A stretch of 64,000 bases of DNA, taken from the NCBI GenBank assembly GCA_027484445.1, contig JAIXSY010000040.1, positions 1-64,000 on the forward strand. The letters run 5' to 3'. The stretch's first letter is position 1; each line of letters starts with the position of its first letter. A program made the position numbers and the translations under genes. Origin of the DNA: Verrucomicrobiaceae bacterium. Lineage in GTDB: Bacteria; Verrucomicrobiota; Verrucomicrobiia; Verrucomicrobiales; Verrucomicrobiaceae. Of this stretch, positions 1-8,901 are shown in pieces. Under the pieces are notes generated by a model. The model had not been told where the DNA came from, did no database searches, and saw only the letters and a list, made by a program, of their open reading frames with translations.

Positions 1-240
1 GCTACCACCTCATGTCACGCATATATGGTGGCGATGAAAAACTACTAGGCAAGAATGGCACGAGCCATTCGCGCCAGACTTCTGAGCCGAAAAACTGAGT
101 TATTGCACTGATCATCAATAAATTGAGATTGTGACCCTACTTTTTGCCTGGCATCTTTTTCTGCAGCGCCCTTGGTATGGCAGCGGGCCACAGGACTCCG
201 CCTTCACCCATGACGCCGCCCCGCTGACATACCACCAAGC

Positions 241-1062
241 TCAGCCACACGGGGTTGAAGACGCCGAATCGGCGGGGTGCTGTGCGCTTTGCGCCGTATC
301 TGCCAAGACTGATTCAACCAAGCGGCGCACAGAAAGGTATGCTTTACCACTAGCCTTCCCAATCATGGGCAAACCCGAACTATCCAGGCTCCTCGAAGTA
401 TGTCCTAGCATTGTCTCAACCATTATTTGCACAGGCGTCGGCAGGAACGACAGTTCTTCGAAGAGGCAATCCGAGCGCTGCTCAAGTGGGATAATTTGTT
501 TAAACCACAGATCCCAATAAAATGAAGCGAAGTGAGCTGCCATGAACGGCCACTTGGGCCACTCATCCTGACTTTTGAGCGTTACTGCGACGGCACTCCA
601 AGCCGCTACAAAAGAATGCCTCCACTGATCTAACGTGGCTCCAGTAGCTGTGTAGTTCGCGGGGTTTCCCTGTCCAAGTGAAAGCTGCACAAGCTGCGCC
701 TCTGGATTGGATTCTCCCTCGCCTCCCGATAGCGCAGCCACCACTGGCTGGCCCAAACCACGTCGCAAGTCGTCAAAGAGGCACATCTCAGTGAACCGCG
801 ACAGTCGTCGCAACGTTTCAAGTGTGTCCGGGTTCGGATGCCCAAACTGTGAGGCGGCATCAAGTCGAATGGGAAGATAGACTGATACCCAATGTGCCGC
901 TTGTGCTAAGCTACGGTGCCACAAGTCTGGAGGACTCGTGGCAATTGCAGTCTGCAATGCCTCCTCGTATCGGATCAACCAACCCTCTGGAAGCGCGCCA
1001 GAGGACAATAAAATTTGGTCAGGGCGGTCAGCCCCAAAGACAAGTTGAGCGAGCGTCGTCAT
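241..1062 (-). CDS. Putative immunity protein paired with the upstream toxin fragment
   Basis: A 273-residue protein with no signal peptide or membrane segment; I do not recognise its family. It is rich in Trp, Leu and acidic/amide residues and looks like a soluble helical protein. Its ATG overlaps the last base of the stop codon of the polymorphic-toxin fragment (TAATG arrangement), so the two are translationally coupled. A small cytosolic protein directly after a toxin C-terminus is the standard place for an immunity gene, and this position is the only basis for the functional call. The last residues are rich in Ser, Ala and Pro. The 240 bases downstream to the window edge show no gene I can support. 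Confident that it is coding, moderately confident of the role. Confidence 0.6.
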   Translation of the reverse strand: MTTLAQLVFGADRPDQILLSSGALPEGWLIRYEEALQTAIATSPPDLWHRSLAQAAHWVSVYLPIRLDAASQFGHPNPDTLETLRRLSRFTEMCLFDDLRRGLGQPVVAALSGGEGESNPEAQLVQLSLGQGNPANYTATGATLDQWRHSFVAAWSAVAVTLKSQDEWPKWPFMAAHFASFYWDLWFKQIIPLEQRSDCLFEELSFLPTPVQIMVETMLGHTSRSLDSSGLPMIGKASGKAYLSVRRLVESVLADTAQSAQHPADSASSTPCG

Positions 1063-1829
1063 TATCTTCCCCCAATGATGCTAACTCCAGTTCCTCTGAT
1101 TTTATCGAGTGCACCCGCAGCGTTCATTGAAGGCAGTGGGAATGAGCCGCTCACAGGAAGAAATTGCATTTGTCCGTTTGGTGCAACTTTGATCATTCCG
1201 CCAATCAAATCGTCACTCACTGTGAGGCCATACTCGGATACAACACCAATGTGACCACCTGCGAGATCACTGCCGAGATGCATTTTACCTGTTGCTTGAT
1301 TAAACACAGCCACTCTCGTCTGCCCTATCTCCAGCGCCTGATTGGTCACGAACTTGCCGCTCCCAAGTCGTTCCTGGAGACTGAGGCTTGCTTTCAATTG
1401 TTGGTATTGAAATGCACTTTCTGCCCCTGTTGCTGTCTTTGCGGCAACCTTCGCGATATCATGCCCTGTATCCAAGGCATCGACGGCCTTGGCGGCATAC
1501 TTCAGCGCTTTCCCTCCTGGAACCAGACCCGCTGCGGAGGCCCAACGGTCTCCCGCACTTAGTGCCTTGCCGGTGATCGGATCGTATCCCGTGATGACCT
1601 CCAGCCCTGATTTCAAGGTGCTGACCCCAGGGACAAAATCCGCTGCGGCTGCGATCGCATCCAAGGTGTCCAGACCCAGGGTCAGCTTCTTCCAGAAGCC
1701 TGACTGCGTGTTGAACAAATAGAAGAACGCCGCCGAGTAAGCTGCATAGCTAAACTTGCCACCTGTGGCCACCGAGGCTAGGCCGCCGCTGACTCCGGCA
1801 ATCGTGGCTTTTGCCATGATCCGTGACAA
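1062..1829 (-). CDS. C-terminal fragment of an RHS-type polymorphic toxin (pre-toxin TG segment plus unidentified toxin tail)
   Basis: About 255 residues. The first 40 resemble the end of RHS proteins (small residues and Gly, a GGKF motif, then an aromatic FFYLFN segment). This is followed by a segment like the pre-toxin TG domain (LDAIAAAADFVPGV, then an ITGYDPITG motif and AGLVPGG). The last ~110 residues should be the toxin proper; I cannot assign it to a known nuclease, deaminase or protease. The chosen start is TTG; an ATG lies four codons in, at 1817. The open frame continues upstream only to a TAA at 1863-1865, and none of the YD repeats or the RHS core is present. This is therefore either a displaced toxin cassette or the remains of a larger gene. 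The immunity-like gene follows directly. Confidence 0.6.
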   Translation of the reverse strand: MSRIMAKATIAGVSGGLASVATGGKFSYAAYSAAFFYLFNTQSGFWKKLTLGLDTLDAIAAAADFVPGVSTLKSGLEVITGYDPITGKALSAGDRWASAAGLVPGGKALKYAAKAVDALDTGHDIAKVAAKTATGAESAFQYQQLKASLSLQERLGSGKFVTNQALEIGQTRVAVFNQATGKMHLGSDLAGGHIGVVSEYGLTVSDDLIGGMIKVAPNGQMQFLPVSGSFPLPSMNAAGALDKIRGTGVSIIGGR

Positions 1830-1865
1830 GGCGATTCCCGAAGTGTTTGTCCTTCCCTGTGGTTA

Positions 1866-2323
1866 TCCAGCAATGCGGACAGGAGTGTCCGCTCTCCTTT
1901 CGATTCCCGGCTTGTTTTTCATGGGCTGGGTCGGCATGGGCCGCTGGTTTTTGAGCCGAGCCGCGATCGACTCTGAACGGGCCTGGATAGAGCTTGATCT
2001 TAGTGGTGGGTTTCCAAGCTGTGCGGTGAGGGTTTTCACATCCAAGCTGAGTCTTCCCTGCGGATGGCTGGTGTGGGGAGGGATAGGGCTGGTGCAAATT
2101 GGCCTGAGGCCGTCGTCCATGGGCTGCGGAATCGGGGGGAGGCTCGGGAGGCGTGTGCGTGGCTGAGGGCGAACGAGGAAGGAGAGGGTTGGCGAAGGAA
2201 CAGGCTCTTCCGGCCTGGGCACCGCCTGCTGATCGCGACTTTTTTGGATCGGAGCTGACCACCTCGTGTGAATTGCCCTTTGCATCAAGCGGCGGGACTC
2301 GTATGCACTGATGCTTCTTTCCG
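1866..2323. other. Non-coding stretch between toxin fragment and terC-like gene
   Basis: No convincing gene. Open frames exist on both strands, but their translations are Pro/Arg/Ser-rich without recognisable motifs and overlap each other, as expected for high-G+C non-coding DNA. No RHS repeat sequence is found here, so the missing part of the toxin gene was not simply frame-shifted. The right part must hold the promoter of the plus-strand gene at 2324. Confidence 0.5.
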
Positions 2324-3187
2324 ATGATTGCTCACTTCCTCGCTGCTGCCGCTTCCTCAGGCCTCTGGGACTCGTTCGTCCAGGCTCTTCCTGTCATCCT
2401 CGGTCTTGTGCTGATTGAGGGGCTGCTTTCGGTGGACAATGCGCTCGCCATCGCGGCCATGGCAGCGCACTTGGACGACAAGAGCCGAGCCAAGGCGATG
2501 AACATCGGCTACATCGGGGCTTATGGGTTTCGGTTGGTGGCGCTCTTGTTCGCGTCTTGGATCATTTCCAATCACTGGATCATGTTTTTCGGCGCGTTGT
2601 ATTTGGTGTGGCTGATGTGCGCCCACTTTGCGAGCCAGAAGGGGTTGGCAGATGATGAAGGCGAGGCGGTGAATGTGCACCACCGGACCTTTGCGGGAAC
2701 GGTCACGATGATCGCACTGATGGACCTGAGCCTGAGCGTGGACAATGTGGTCGCCGCCATCGCCCTGAGCCCCAAGGACCTCTGGCCTGTGTATGTCGGG
2801 GTCACGATCGGGATCATCAGCCTGCGGCTGGTGGCAGGGCTGGCCCTGCGCATGATCTCCAAGTATCCTGTGCTGGAGCACACGGCTTTTGTGCTCATTG
2901 GGTATGTGGGGCTTTTGCTGCTGACTGAGCTGCAGTTCCCGACCTTCTTCCATGACCTTGGCCCCACGAAGGTGAAGCTGCTGAAGTTTGTCGGCATCCT
3001 CATCATCACGGCCCTGACTTTGCTGTGGTCGCAAAAGCCCTGGGTGCAGGCACTGCTGGGCCCGGTGCTGCGGGTGGTGTTTCTGCCCATGCAGCTGTTT
3101 GCCTCCCTGGTCGGAGCCATCTTGGTGGTGCTGACCTGGCCCGTGAAGCTGGTGGCTGGGCTGATCCAAAAATCATCGGCTAGGTAG
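2324..3187 (+). CDS. TerC-family integral membrane protein
   Basis: A 287-residue polytopic membrane protein with about seven to nine hydrophobic segments. The two halves each carry the TerC hallmark, an acidic motif in a membrane helix: LLSVDNALAIAAMAA near residue 33 and LSLSVDNVVAAIALS near residue 138. TerC proteins are implicated in metal efflux (manganese, calcium) or in metal loading of exported enzymes; the ion cannot be predicted here. No tellurite-resistance genes surround it, so a link to tellurite is not supported. The C-terminal ~60 residues are amphipathic and hydrophobic. The protease gene follows on the same strand after about 120 bases. Confidence 0.85.
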   Translation: MIAHFLAAAASSGLWDSFVQALPVILGLVLIEGLLSVDNALAIAAMAAHLDDKSRAKAMNIGYIGAYGFRLVALLFASWIISNHWIMFFGALYLVWLMCAHFASQKGLADDEGEAVNVHHRTFAGTVTMIALMDLSLSVDNVVAAIALSPKDLWPVYVGVTIGIISLRLVAGLALRMISKYPVLEHTAFVLIGYVGLLLLTELQFPTFFHDLGPTKVKLLKFVGILIITALTLLWSQKPWVQALLGPVLRVVFLPMQLFASLVGAILVVLTWPVKLVAGLIQKSSAR

Positions 3188-3305
3188 CCGATGGCCTTTG
3201 CTAGGCAGCCCTGCCTTGGAGGGGCGGAGCTCATGCTTCACGAAAGGGTTGCTTGCGAAGGGTGGGCCTAGGTCCATGCTGCTGAAACATCTAAGTTCGA
3301 CAACG

Positions 3306-4403
3306 ATGAAATGGTCTTTCCAACTGGGCACTGTCGCTGGCACGGAGGTACGCATCCACCTCACCTTCTTCATCTTGCTGGCCTTCGTGGCTTTGCAGGG
3401 CATGTCGGAGGGGCGCGGGGCAGCAGGTGCGCTGGATGCCCTGCTTTTTGTCTCAGCGGCTTTTGTCTGCGTGCTGCTGCATGAGTTCGGCCACGTGACG
3501 GCCGCCCGTGGGTATGGCATCCGCACGCCAGACATCACGCTGCTGCCCATCGGTGGCGTGGCACGACTGGAGCGTATGCCGGAAAAGCCCTCGCAGGAGC
3601 TGGTCGTGGCGATTTGCGGGCCTTTGGTGAATGTGGCCATCGCGGTGGCCATCTCCACCTTTCTCGGCCTCGGCATGGTGCTGAATCCTGATTTTCACTT
3701 TGAGCAAAGCGGTCGTTTTTGGGAAAAGCTGATGGTGTGGAATCTGATGATGGTGGCCTTCAACCTCATCCCTGCTTTTCCCATGGATGGGGGTCGCGTC
3801 CTGAGAGCCCTGCTTGGGTTTGTGGTGGATTATGAGAAAGCCACGCGCTGGGCCGCTGGCCTGGGTCAGGGCATCGCCATCGTGGCGGGGCTGTGGATGC
3901 TGCTGACGGGGAGCTTCAGTCCAGTGTTGCTGCTAATCGCCTTCTTTGTCTTCATGGCGGCGGGTCAGGAGGCAGCTGCCGTGAGCCAACGCCAAGTCAT
4001 CCAGGGCCTTCAAGCCCAAGATGCCATGATCACTGACTTCCGTACGGTTCCGGAGGAGGCCACTTTACGCGATGTCGTGGAGCTGCTGCTGTCGGGCAGT
4101 CAGCACGACTTTCCCATGACCGATGCGGATGGCAGTCTGGTGGGGATGCTTTCCCGCCAGGGTCTGATCAGCGCGCTCGCTGAGCACGGGCCGTATCACC
4201 CCGCGCGGCTCGTGGTGGAGAGCTGCGATGCGCGCATTCCTGCACTGATGGACCTGAGCCAGGCTTTGGCCGAGCTGGATGCTGCCAGCTGCCCTGCCCT
4301 GCCTATCTTTGATCCGCTTTCAGGTCGGATCATTGGTCTGCTGACCAAGGAAAACATCGGTGAGCTGCTGATGGTGCGCAGCGCCCTGAGGCCACGTGGC
4401 TGA
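3306..4403 (+). CDS. Site-2 protease family (M50) metalloprotease with C-terminal CBS pair
   Basis: A 365-residue membrane protease. The zinc motif HEFGH lies in the second hydrophobic segment, and the second metal ligand is in the NLIPAFPMDGGRVLRA motif around residue 160, both diagnostic of the SpoIVFB-like branch of M50. After the membrane part, residues ~235-360 form two CBS-like repeats, which in this family bind nucleotides and regulate activity. The start at ATG 3306 (MKWSFQLG) is preferred because homologues begin with a short amphipathic segment followed by a GT.V..H motif; in-frame codons upstream add an unlike leader. The substrate is unknown; relatives cleave membrane-bound transcription-factor precursors. 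It converges on glmM. Confidence 0.85.
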   Translation: MKWSFQLGTVAGTEVRIHLTFFILLAFVALQGMSEGRGAAGALDALLFVSAAFVCVLLHEFGHVTAARGYGIRTPDITLLPIGGVARLERMPEKPSQELVVAICGPLVNVAIAVAISTFLGLGMVLNPDFHFEQSGRFWEKLMVWNLMMVAFNLIPAFPMDGGRVLRALLGFVVDYEKATRWAAGLGQGIAIVAGLWMLLTGSFSPVLLLIAFFVFMAAGQEAAAVSQRQVIQGLQAQDAMITDFRTVPEEATLRDVVELLLSGSQHDFPMTDADGSLVGMLSRQGLISALAEHGPYHPARLVVESCDARIPALMDLSQALAELDAASCPALPIFDPLSGRIIGLLTKENIGELLMVRSALRPRG

Positions 4404-4470
4404 CACCCGCGCTAGGTAGGGGCTGCCTTTGGGAAAAAGGCTCCCCAAGGCGAGCACGTCACAATCGGGT

Positions 4471-5835
4471 CTAGCCGATCTGAGCCAAGATGGCTGAGGC
4501 GATCTTGTCAGCCTGTGCCTCCAGGTATTCGACATCACGACCCTCGATCAAAAGGCGGATCAAAGGCTCAGTGCCGGAGTAACGCAGCAGTACACGACCG
4601 TAGTCGCCTAGCTTTTTCTCCGTCTCTTTGATGATGCGATCCGCTTCCTTTAGCTCGGCAATCGGCGGCTTGGAGCGCACGCGCAGATTGCGCGCGGCTT
4701 GAGGGAATTTCTTCAGGCAACGGCGGAGCTGACTCAGCGGCTCCCCGGTCTCCTTCATGATGCGCAGCACTTGCAGCCCTGCGATCAGGCCATCGCCCGT
4801 GGTGGCCCAATCGCCAAAAATGATGTGGCCGCTCTGCTCACCGCCAAAGTTCAGGCCCCGAGTGTGCATTTCCTCCAGCACGTAGCGGTCGCCGACGTTG
4901 GTGCGGATGACGCGCCCCCCGAGTCGAGACACGAGATCATCCAGGCCGTAGTTGCTCATGATCGTCACCGCCAGCGTATTCTGCTTGAGGGTGCCTTTGC
5001 GCAGCATGGACTCGGCTGCGATGGCCATGAGCTCATCGCCATCCAGCGCGATGGCTTCTTCATCGCAGAGGGCAATGCGATCCGCGTCGCCATCATGGGC
5101 GATGCCGGCCTGCGCTTGGCTTTGACGCACCAGGCGCTCCAGTTCATCGCTGTGCGTGCAGCCGCACTCTTCGTTGATGTTGAAGCCATCCGGCTCACTG
5201 TGAAAGACCTGCACATCAGCCCCGAGCTTTTCCAAAGCCAAAGCACTGGTGAAGGACGCGGCGCCGTGGGCATTGTCCAAGGCCACCCTCATGCCATCCA
5301 GGCGCACCCCTTCCATGCTTAAAACGGCATGGGCGACGTAGCGATCCACAGCGTCTGCCATCTGGCTGACACGACCGATGCCACGGCCCTCGGGACGCAG
5401 GGTTTCCTCACCACTGCCTAGCACGAGCTTCTCGATCTCGATCTCCGTGCGATCACTGAGTTTGCGCCCATTGCCGTGCACAAACTTGATGCCGTTGTCA
5501 TGAAACGGATTGTGCGAAGCGCTGACGATGACGCCAAAGTCAGCGCCTGTCTGGGCGGCCAGCATCGCCACCGCAGGGGTTGGCACCATGCCTGCCAGCA
5601 CGACATCGACCCCCGCCGAATTCAGCCCAGCGATGAGGGCGGCCTCAAACATCTCCCCTGAAGCACGGGTATCGCGACCGATCACGCAGCGGGCCCGCCC
5701 TTCCCTGCCCTTGGTGTTCCCCAGGACGGCAGCAGCGGACTGCCCCAGACGCATGACGAACTCTGGGGTCATGGGATGGCGATTGGCCACGGCGCGGACG
5801 CCGTCGGTGCCGAAGAACTGGCGCTTTTCAGACAT
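4471..5835 (-). CDS. glmM: Phosphoglucosamine mutase
   Basis: Converts glucosamine-6-phosphate to glucosamine-1-phosphate, the cytosolic step leading to UDP-GlcNAc for peptidoglycan and LPS. The 454-residue protein starts with the typical FGTDGVRAVANR segment, carries the phosphoserine loop VSASHNPFHDNG, the metal loop DGDADR, the sugar-binding GGEQSGH motif and the C-terminal phosphate-binding RYSGTEPLIR motif. These are all the landmarks of the alpha-D-phosphohexomutase family, and the ASHNP form with a bacterial GlmM length argues for GlmM over phosphomannomutase. The start at 5835 (MSEKRQFF) fits the family; an in-frame leader further upstream is probably untranslated. It stands alone on the minus strand. 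Confidence 0.93.
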   Translation of the reverse strand: MSEKRQFFGTDGVRAVANRHPMTPEFVMRLGQSAAAVLGNTKGREGRARCVIGRDTRASGEMFEAALIAGLNSAGVDVVLAGMVPTPAVAMLAAQTGADFGVIVSASHNPFHDNGIKFVHGNGRKLSDRTEIEIEKLVLGSGEETLRPEGRGIGRVSQMADAVDRYVAHAVLSMEGVRLDGMRVALDNAHGAASFTSALALEKLGADVQVFHSEPDGFNINEECGCTHSDELERLVRQSQAQAGIAHDGDADRIALCDEEAIALDGDELMAIAAESMLRKGTLKQNTLAVTIMSNYGLDDLVSRLGGRVIRTNVGDRYVLEEMHTRGLNFGGEQSGHIIFGDWATTGDGLIAGLQVLRIMKETGEPLSQLRRCLKKFPQAARNLRVRSKPPIAELKEADRIIKETEKKLGDYGRVLLRYSGTEPLIRLLIEGRDVEYLEAQADKIASAILAQIG

Positions 5836-5995
5836 AAGGCGGCGGCTGTAATGCAAGAGGTGGAAAGTGTCAAAACTTGCCTTTGAGGCATCGCAGCGGT
5901 GAAGGAGGCCTGCCGAGGCACTGCCAGCTTTGCACTTGTTCACAGCCTCCACGTTTGCCATCGCGGAAAGACCTGCTTTAGGTCAGGTCAGAATC

Positions 5996-6916
5996 ATGGA
6001 CTGCCGTCAGGAAGAGATCGTACAGCGCCTCATGGCCTCCTATTGCGAGGTCGGAGGCATCAATCACGTGGACTGCGGCAATTTGCCGTCAAAGAAGGCC
6101 ATCGCCGTGCTTTGTGAGGACCTGCTGCAGGTGCTTTTCCCCGGCTTTTTCTCGGAAGATGCCCTGACCTCTCAAGACCTGGAGCTGCTGACCCACGAGC
6201 GCGTGGCAGGCATGAGAGAGCGGCTGAACACCGAAGTGCGCCGCAGCCTGCGCCTGCGCGATAGCCAGGGAGAAAACCTGCACGAGCAGGCCATGAAACT
6301 CGTGTGCGACTTCATGGCTAGCCTCCCTGCGGTGCGCCAGCTGCTGCAAACCGACGTGCAGGCAGCCTTTGATGGCGACCCTGCGGCGCGTAGTTTCGAG
6401 GAAATCATCCTCGCTTACCCCGGCCTGGAGGCCATCGCCATTCAGCGCAGTGCCCACCATCTCTACCAGGCAGGCGTGCCGCTGCTGCCGCGCATGATGA
6501 CGGAATGGGCGCACAGCCGCACAGGCATCGACATCCACCCCGGCGCGAAGATTGGCAGCCATTTCTTCATCGACCATGGCACCGGCGTCGTGATCGGCGA
6601 GACCTCCGAGATCGGTGCCCACGTGAAGCTCTACCAAGGCGTCGGTCTCGTCGCCAAATCTTTGGCCGCTGGCCAAGCCCTGGCAGGGAAAAAACGCCAT
6701 CCGACGCTGGAAGATCACGTGACGATCTACGCTGGGGCCACCATCGTGGGCGGCGACACCGTCATCGGCGCTCGCAGCATCGTCGGGGCCAATGTTTTCC
6801 TGATGGAAAGTGTCGCGCCCGACATGGTCTATGCCCTGGGAGATCAGGAGCACCGCATCCGGGACCGGAAAAAGCAGGAACCCGCCAAAAAAGAGCCCTC
6901 GATCGGCATCGCATGA
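5996..6916 (+). CDS. cysE: Serine O-acetyltransferase
   Basis: Makes O-acetylserine from serine and acetyl-CoA, the first step of cysteine synthesis. The protein is 306 residues. An alpha-helical N-terminal domain (to ~190) is followed by a left-handed beta-helix of hexapeptide repeats, with the signature segments GIDIHPGAKIG, IDHGTGVVIGET and KLYQGVGL and a late IVGANVFL turn. The longer N-terminal domain resembles the Bacteroidetes/plant-like SAT group. The start at ATG 5996 leaves the divergent region with glmM clear. Its stop overlaps the start of the SprT-like gene by ATGA, so the two are co-translated. No cysK is seen in the window. Confidence 0.88.
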   Translation: MDCRQEEIVQRLMASYCEVGGINHVDCGNLPSKKAIAVLCEDLLQVLFPGFFSEDALTSQDLELLTHERVAGMRERLNTEVRRSLRLRDSQGENLHEQAMKLVCDFMASLPAVRQLLQTDVQAAFDGDPAARSFEEIILAYPGLEAIAIQRSAHHLYQAGVPLLPRMMTEWAHSRTGIDIHPGAKIGSHFFIDHGTGVVIGETSEIGAHVKLYQGVGLVAKSLAAGQALAGKKRHPTLEDHVTIYAGATIVGGDTVIGARSIVGANVFLMESVAPDMVYALGDQEHRIRDRKKQEPAKKEPSIGIA

Positions 6917-7560
6917 GCCTCGCGCGCAGACTTTCCCAGCTCTTGTTCGACTTTGGCACAGCTCCGCCGTGGAAACCGGCGGAAGGCTCGCCTTTTGAGG
7001 GCATGGAACCTAGCGAGCCAAGCCCAAGTCCACCTGCGGACAACCGGGATGCCACGGAAGCGGAGGACCTGACCCTGCTCTGCCAGCAGCTTTTGCAGCA
7101 GCTGGAAATGCCAGGCATGGCGAAAATCGTGCGCGTGCGCTGGAACCCACGCATGAGGAGCACGGCGGGCTACGCCTCCTACCCGAGCTGGCGCATCGAG
7201 CTGAATCCCAAGCTGCGTGACTTTGAGGGGCAGACGGAACGCACGCTGAAGCATGAGCTGGCGCACCTCGTGGCCTACCACCGTGCAGGCAGACGGCGCA
7301 TCGAGCCACACGGACCGGAGTGGCGACGAGCGTGTGCCGATCTCGGCATTCCCGATGAATCCGCACGCCACACGCTGCCTCTGCCTCAGCGCAAAATGAG
7401 CCGCAAATACACTTATGCCTGTGCGCACTGCGGCCTGATCGTGCACCGCGTGCGCAAATTTGCCCGAGGAACGGCCTGCCGGAAATGCTGCGATACCTAC
7501 AATCGCGGCCAGTTTGATGCCAAGTATCGCTTTGTGCAGGTGGAACAGGCTGAGCCCTGA
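6913..7560 (+). CDS. SprT-like zinc metalloprotease
   Basis: A 215-residue protein of the SprT/Spartan-like domain family. The zinc motif HELAHL lies near residue 112, followed by a HGPEW motif with the third ligand. A C-terminal zinc ribbon carries two Cys pairs (CAHC and CRKC), as in SprT. The first 60 residues are Pro/Ser/Glu-rich and probably unstructured. The bacterial function is poorly known; the eukaryotic relative Spartan degrades DNA-protein crosslinks. The gene overlaps cysE by four bases (ATGA). The start at 6913 was chosen for this overlap; a longer open frame in the same register lies inside cysE and is spurious. Confidence 0.8.
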   Translation: MSLARRLSQLLFDFGTAPPWKPAEGSPFEGMEPSEPSPSPPADNRDATEAEDLTLLCQQLLQQLEMPGMAKIVRVRWNPRMRSTAGYASYPSWRIELNPKLRDFEGQTERTLKHELAHLVAYHRAGRRRIEPHGPEWRRACADLGIPDESARHTLPLPQRKMSRKYTYACAHCGLIVHRVRKFARGTACRKCCDTYNRGQFDAKYRFVQVEQAEP

Positions 7561-7645
7561 AGGTAGAGCGCGACAGCCTCTCAGCGCCTACCACGCGAAA
7601 CCACTTTCCGCAGGCGGAGATGCTGCTTATGCATCTGTCCAGCAC

Positions 7646-8881
7646 ATGCCACGCCCACCCGCCCGACGCTCCCCATCTCCCGCGCCCAAGCCACCTCCTC
7701 CCGGCAGTGAATCCTGGCCGCGCCCCTGGGCGCAGATGAAGTATTACACTTACCACCCCGCCATTTTTCCCAACATGGTGGGTGCCGTCTCAAACGATGC
7801 TGGCGCTGGGGATCTGGTGAACGTCTTCGACAAAGAAGGCCGGCCTTTCGGCGCGGGTTATTACAATCCCAAAGCTCGCGTGCCGCTGCGCGTGCTGCAC
7901 CACGGGGAGGCCTCTTTCGGGGAGGAGGATCTCGATGCCCTTCTGCGCCAAGCCATCCGCCTGCGCCGAGATGTGCTGAAGCTGAATGCGGACACAGACA
8001 CCTGGCGTGTCGTGCATTCCGATGCGGATGGCCTCAGCGGCCTGATCGTGGATCGCTACGCGGACGTGCTTTCCATCGAGATCACGACCCTCGGTGCCTG
8101 GCGGCGTCTGCGGCGCTGGCTGCCCATCCTGCATGAGGAACTCGGCACGCGTGAGCAGGTCATCCGTGTCGATCCAGACATCGGACTCATGGAGGGCATC
8201 CGCATCGCCGATGTGCCCGAGGCCACCCAACCCAGCCCACGCAGCGTGAAGGTACGGGAGCATGGCGTGCGCTATGTGGTGAACTTTGAGGCTGGGCACA
8301 AAACAGGTTTCTTTTGCGATCAGCGCGACAACCGGCTGAAGCTCGGACGCTTAGCCAGCGGCAAGGTGCTGGATCTTTGTACCTACACGGGCGGCTTTGC
8401 CCTTGCTGCCCGAGTGCTGGCGGGCTGCGAGGATGTGACAGCCGTGGACTTGGATGAAAAAGCCATCGCTCAAGCCAAGCAGAACGCCAATCTCAACCAA
8501 ACCCGCATCGACTGGATCCATGCGGATGCCTTCACCTGGGCTCGGCAGATGCTGAAAAATGGCGCGCTGTGGGACACGCTCGTGCTTGATCCCCCCAAGC
8601 TGATCCACCACCGGGACAAGAAAGAAGAAGGCATCTTCAAATACCGCGACCTGAATGCACTGGCGCTGCAGCTGCTGAAAAAAGGTGGCCTCTTCGTCAC
8701 CTGCTCCTGCTCCGGCCTGCTGGGCACGGATGAATTTGAAGATCTGGTCATTGGCACAGCCCATCGGCATGGGCGGAAGCTGCAAATCCTAGATCGTACC
8801 GGTCCAGGCCTCGACCACCCGGTGATGTCGAACTGCCCCGAAAGCCGCTACCTAAAGGTGGTCTGGGCTCGTGCTCTCTGA
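7646..8881 (+). CDS. RlmI-like class I SAM-dependent rRNA methyltransferase
   Basis: A 411-residue protein of the RlmI/RlmK family, which methylates 23S rRNA cytosine C5. Visible elements are an N-terminal PUA-like region, the SDADGLSGLIVDRY linker motif typical of the family, the SAM-binding motif LDLCTYTGGFAL, the acidic ribose-binding motif VDLDEKA, the LDPPKL catalytic motif and the late TCSCSG motif. The first ~30 residues are Pro/Arg-rich and may be dispensable; ATG 7646 was taken, with MKYYTYH (7736) as a possible shorter start. The exact rRNA target cannot be read from the sequence. It converges with feoB. Confidence 0.82.
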   Translation: MPRPPARRSPSPAPKPPPPGSESWPRPWAQMKYYTYHPAIFPNMVGAVSNDAGAGDLVNVFDKEGRPFGAGYYNPKARVPLRVLHHGEASFGEEDLDALLRQAIRLRRDVLKLNADTDTWRVVHSDADGLSGLIVDRYADVLSIEITTLGAWRRLRRWLPILHEELGTREQVIRVDPDIGLMEGIRIADVPEATQPSPRSVKVREHGVRYVVNFEAGHKTGFFCDQRDNRLKLGRLASGKVLDLCTYTGGFALAARVLAGCEDVTAVDLDEKAIAQAKQNANLNQTRIDWIHADAFTWARQMLKNGALWDTLVLDPPKLIHHRDKKEEGIFKYRDLNALALQLLKKGGLFVTCSCSGLLGTDEFEDLVIGTAHRHGRKLQILDRTGPGLDHPVMSNCPESRYLKVVWARAL

Positions 8882-8901
8882 GCACATCACCCCAGTCATC
8901 T

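Noticed and set aside
1750..2262. Minus-strand open frame overlapping the toxin start
   Set aside because: Pro/Arg/Ser/His-rich, no motif, and it overlaps the better-supported toxin frame; it is not the missing RHS part.
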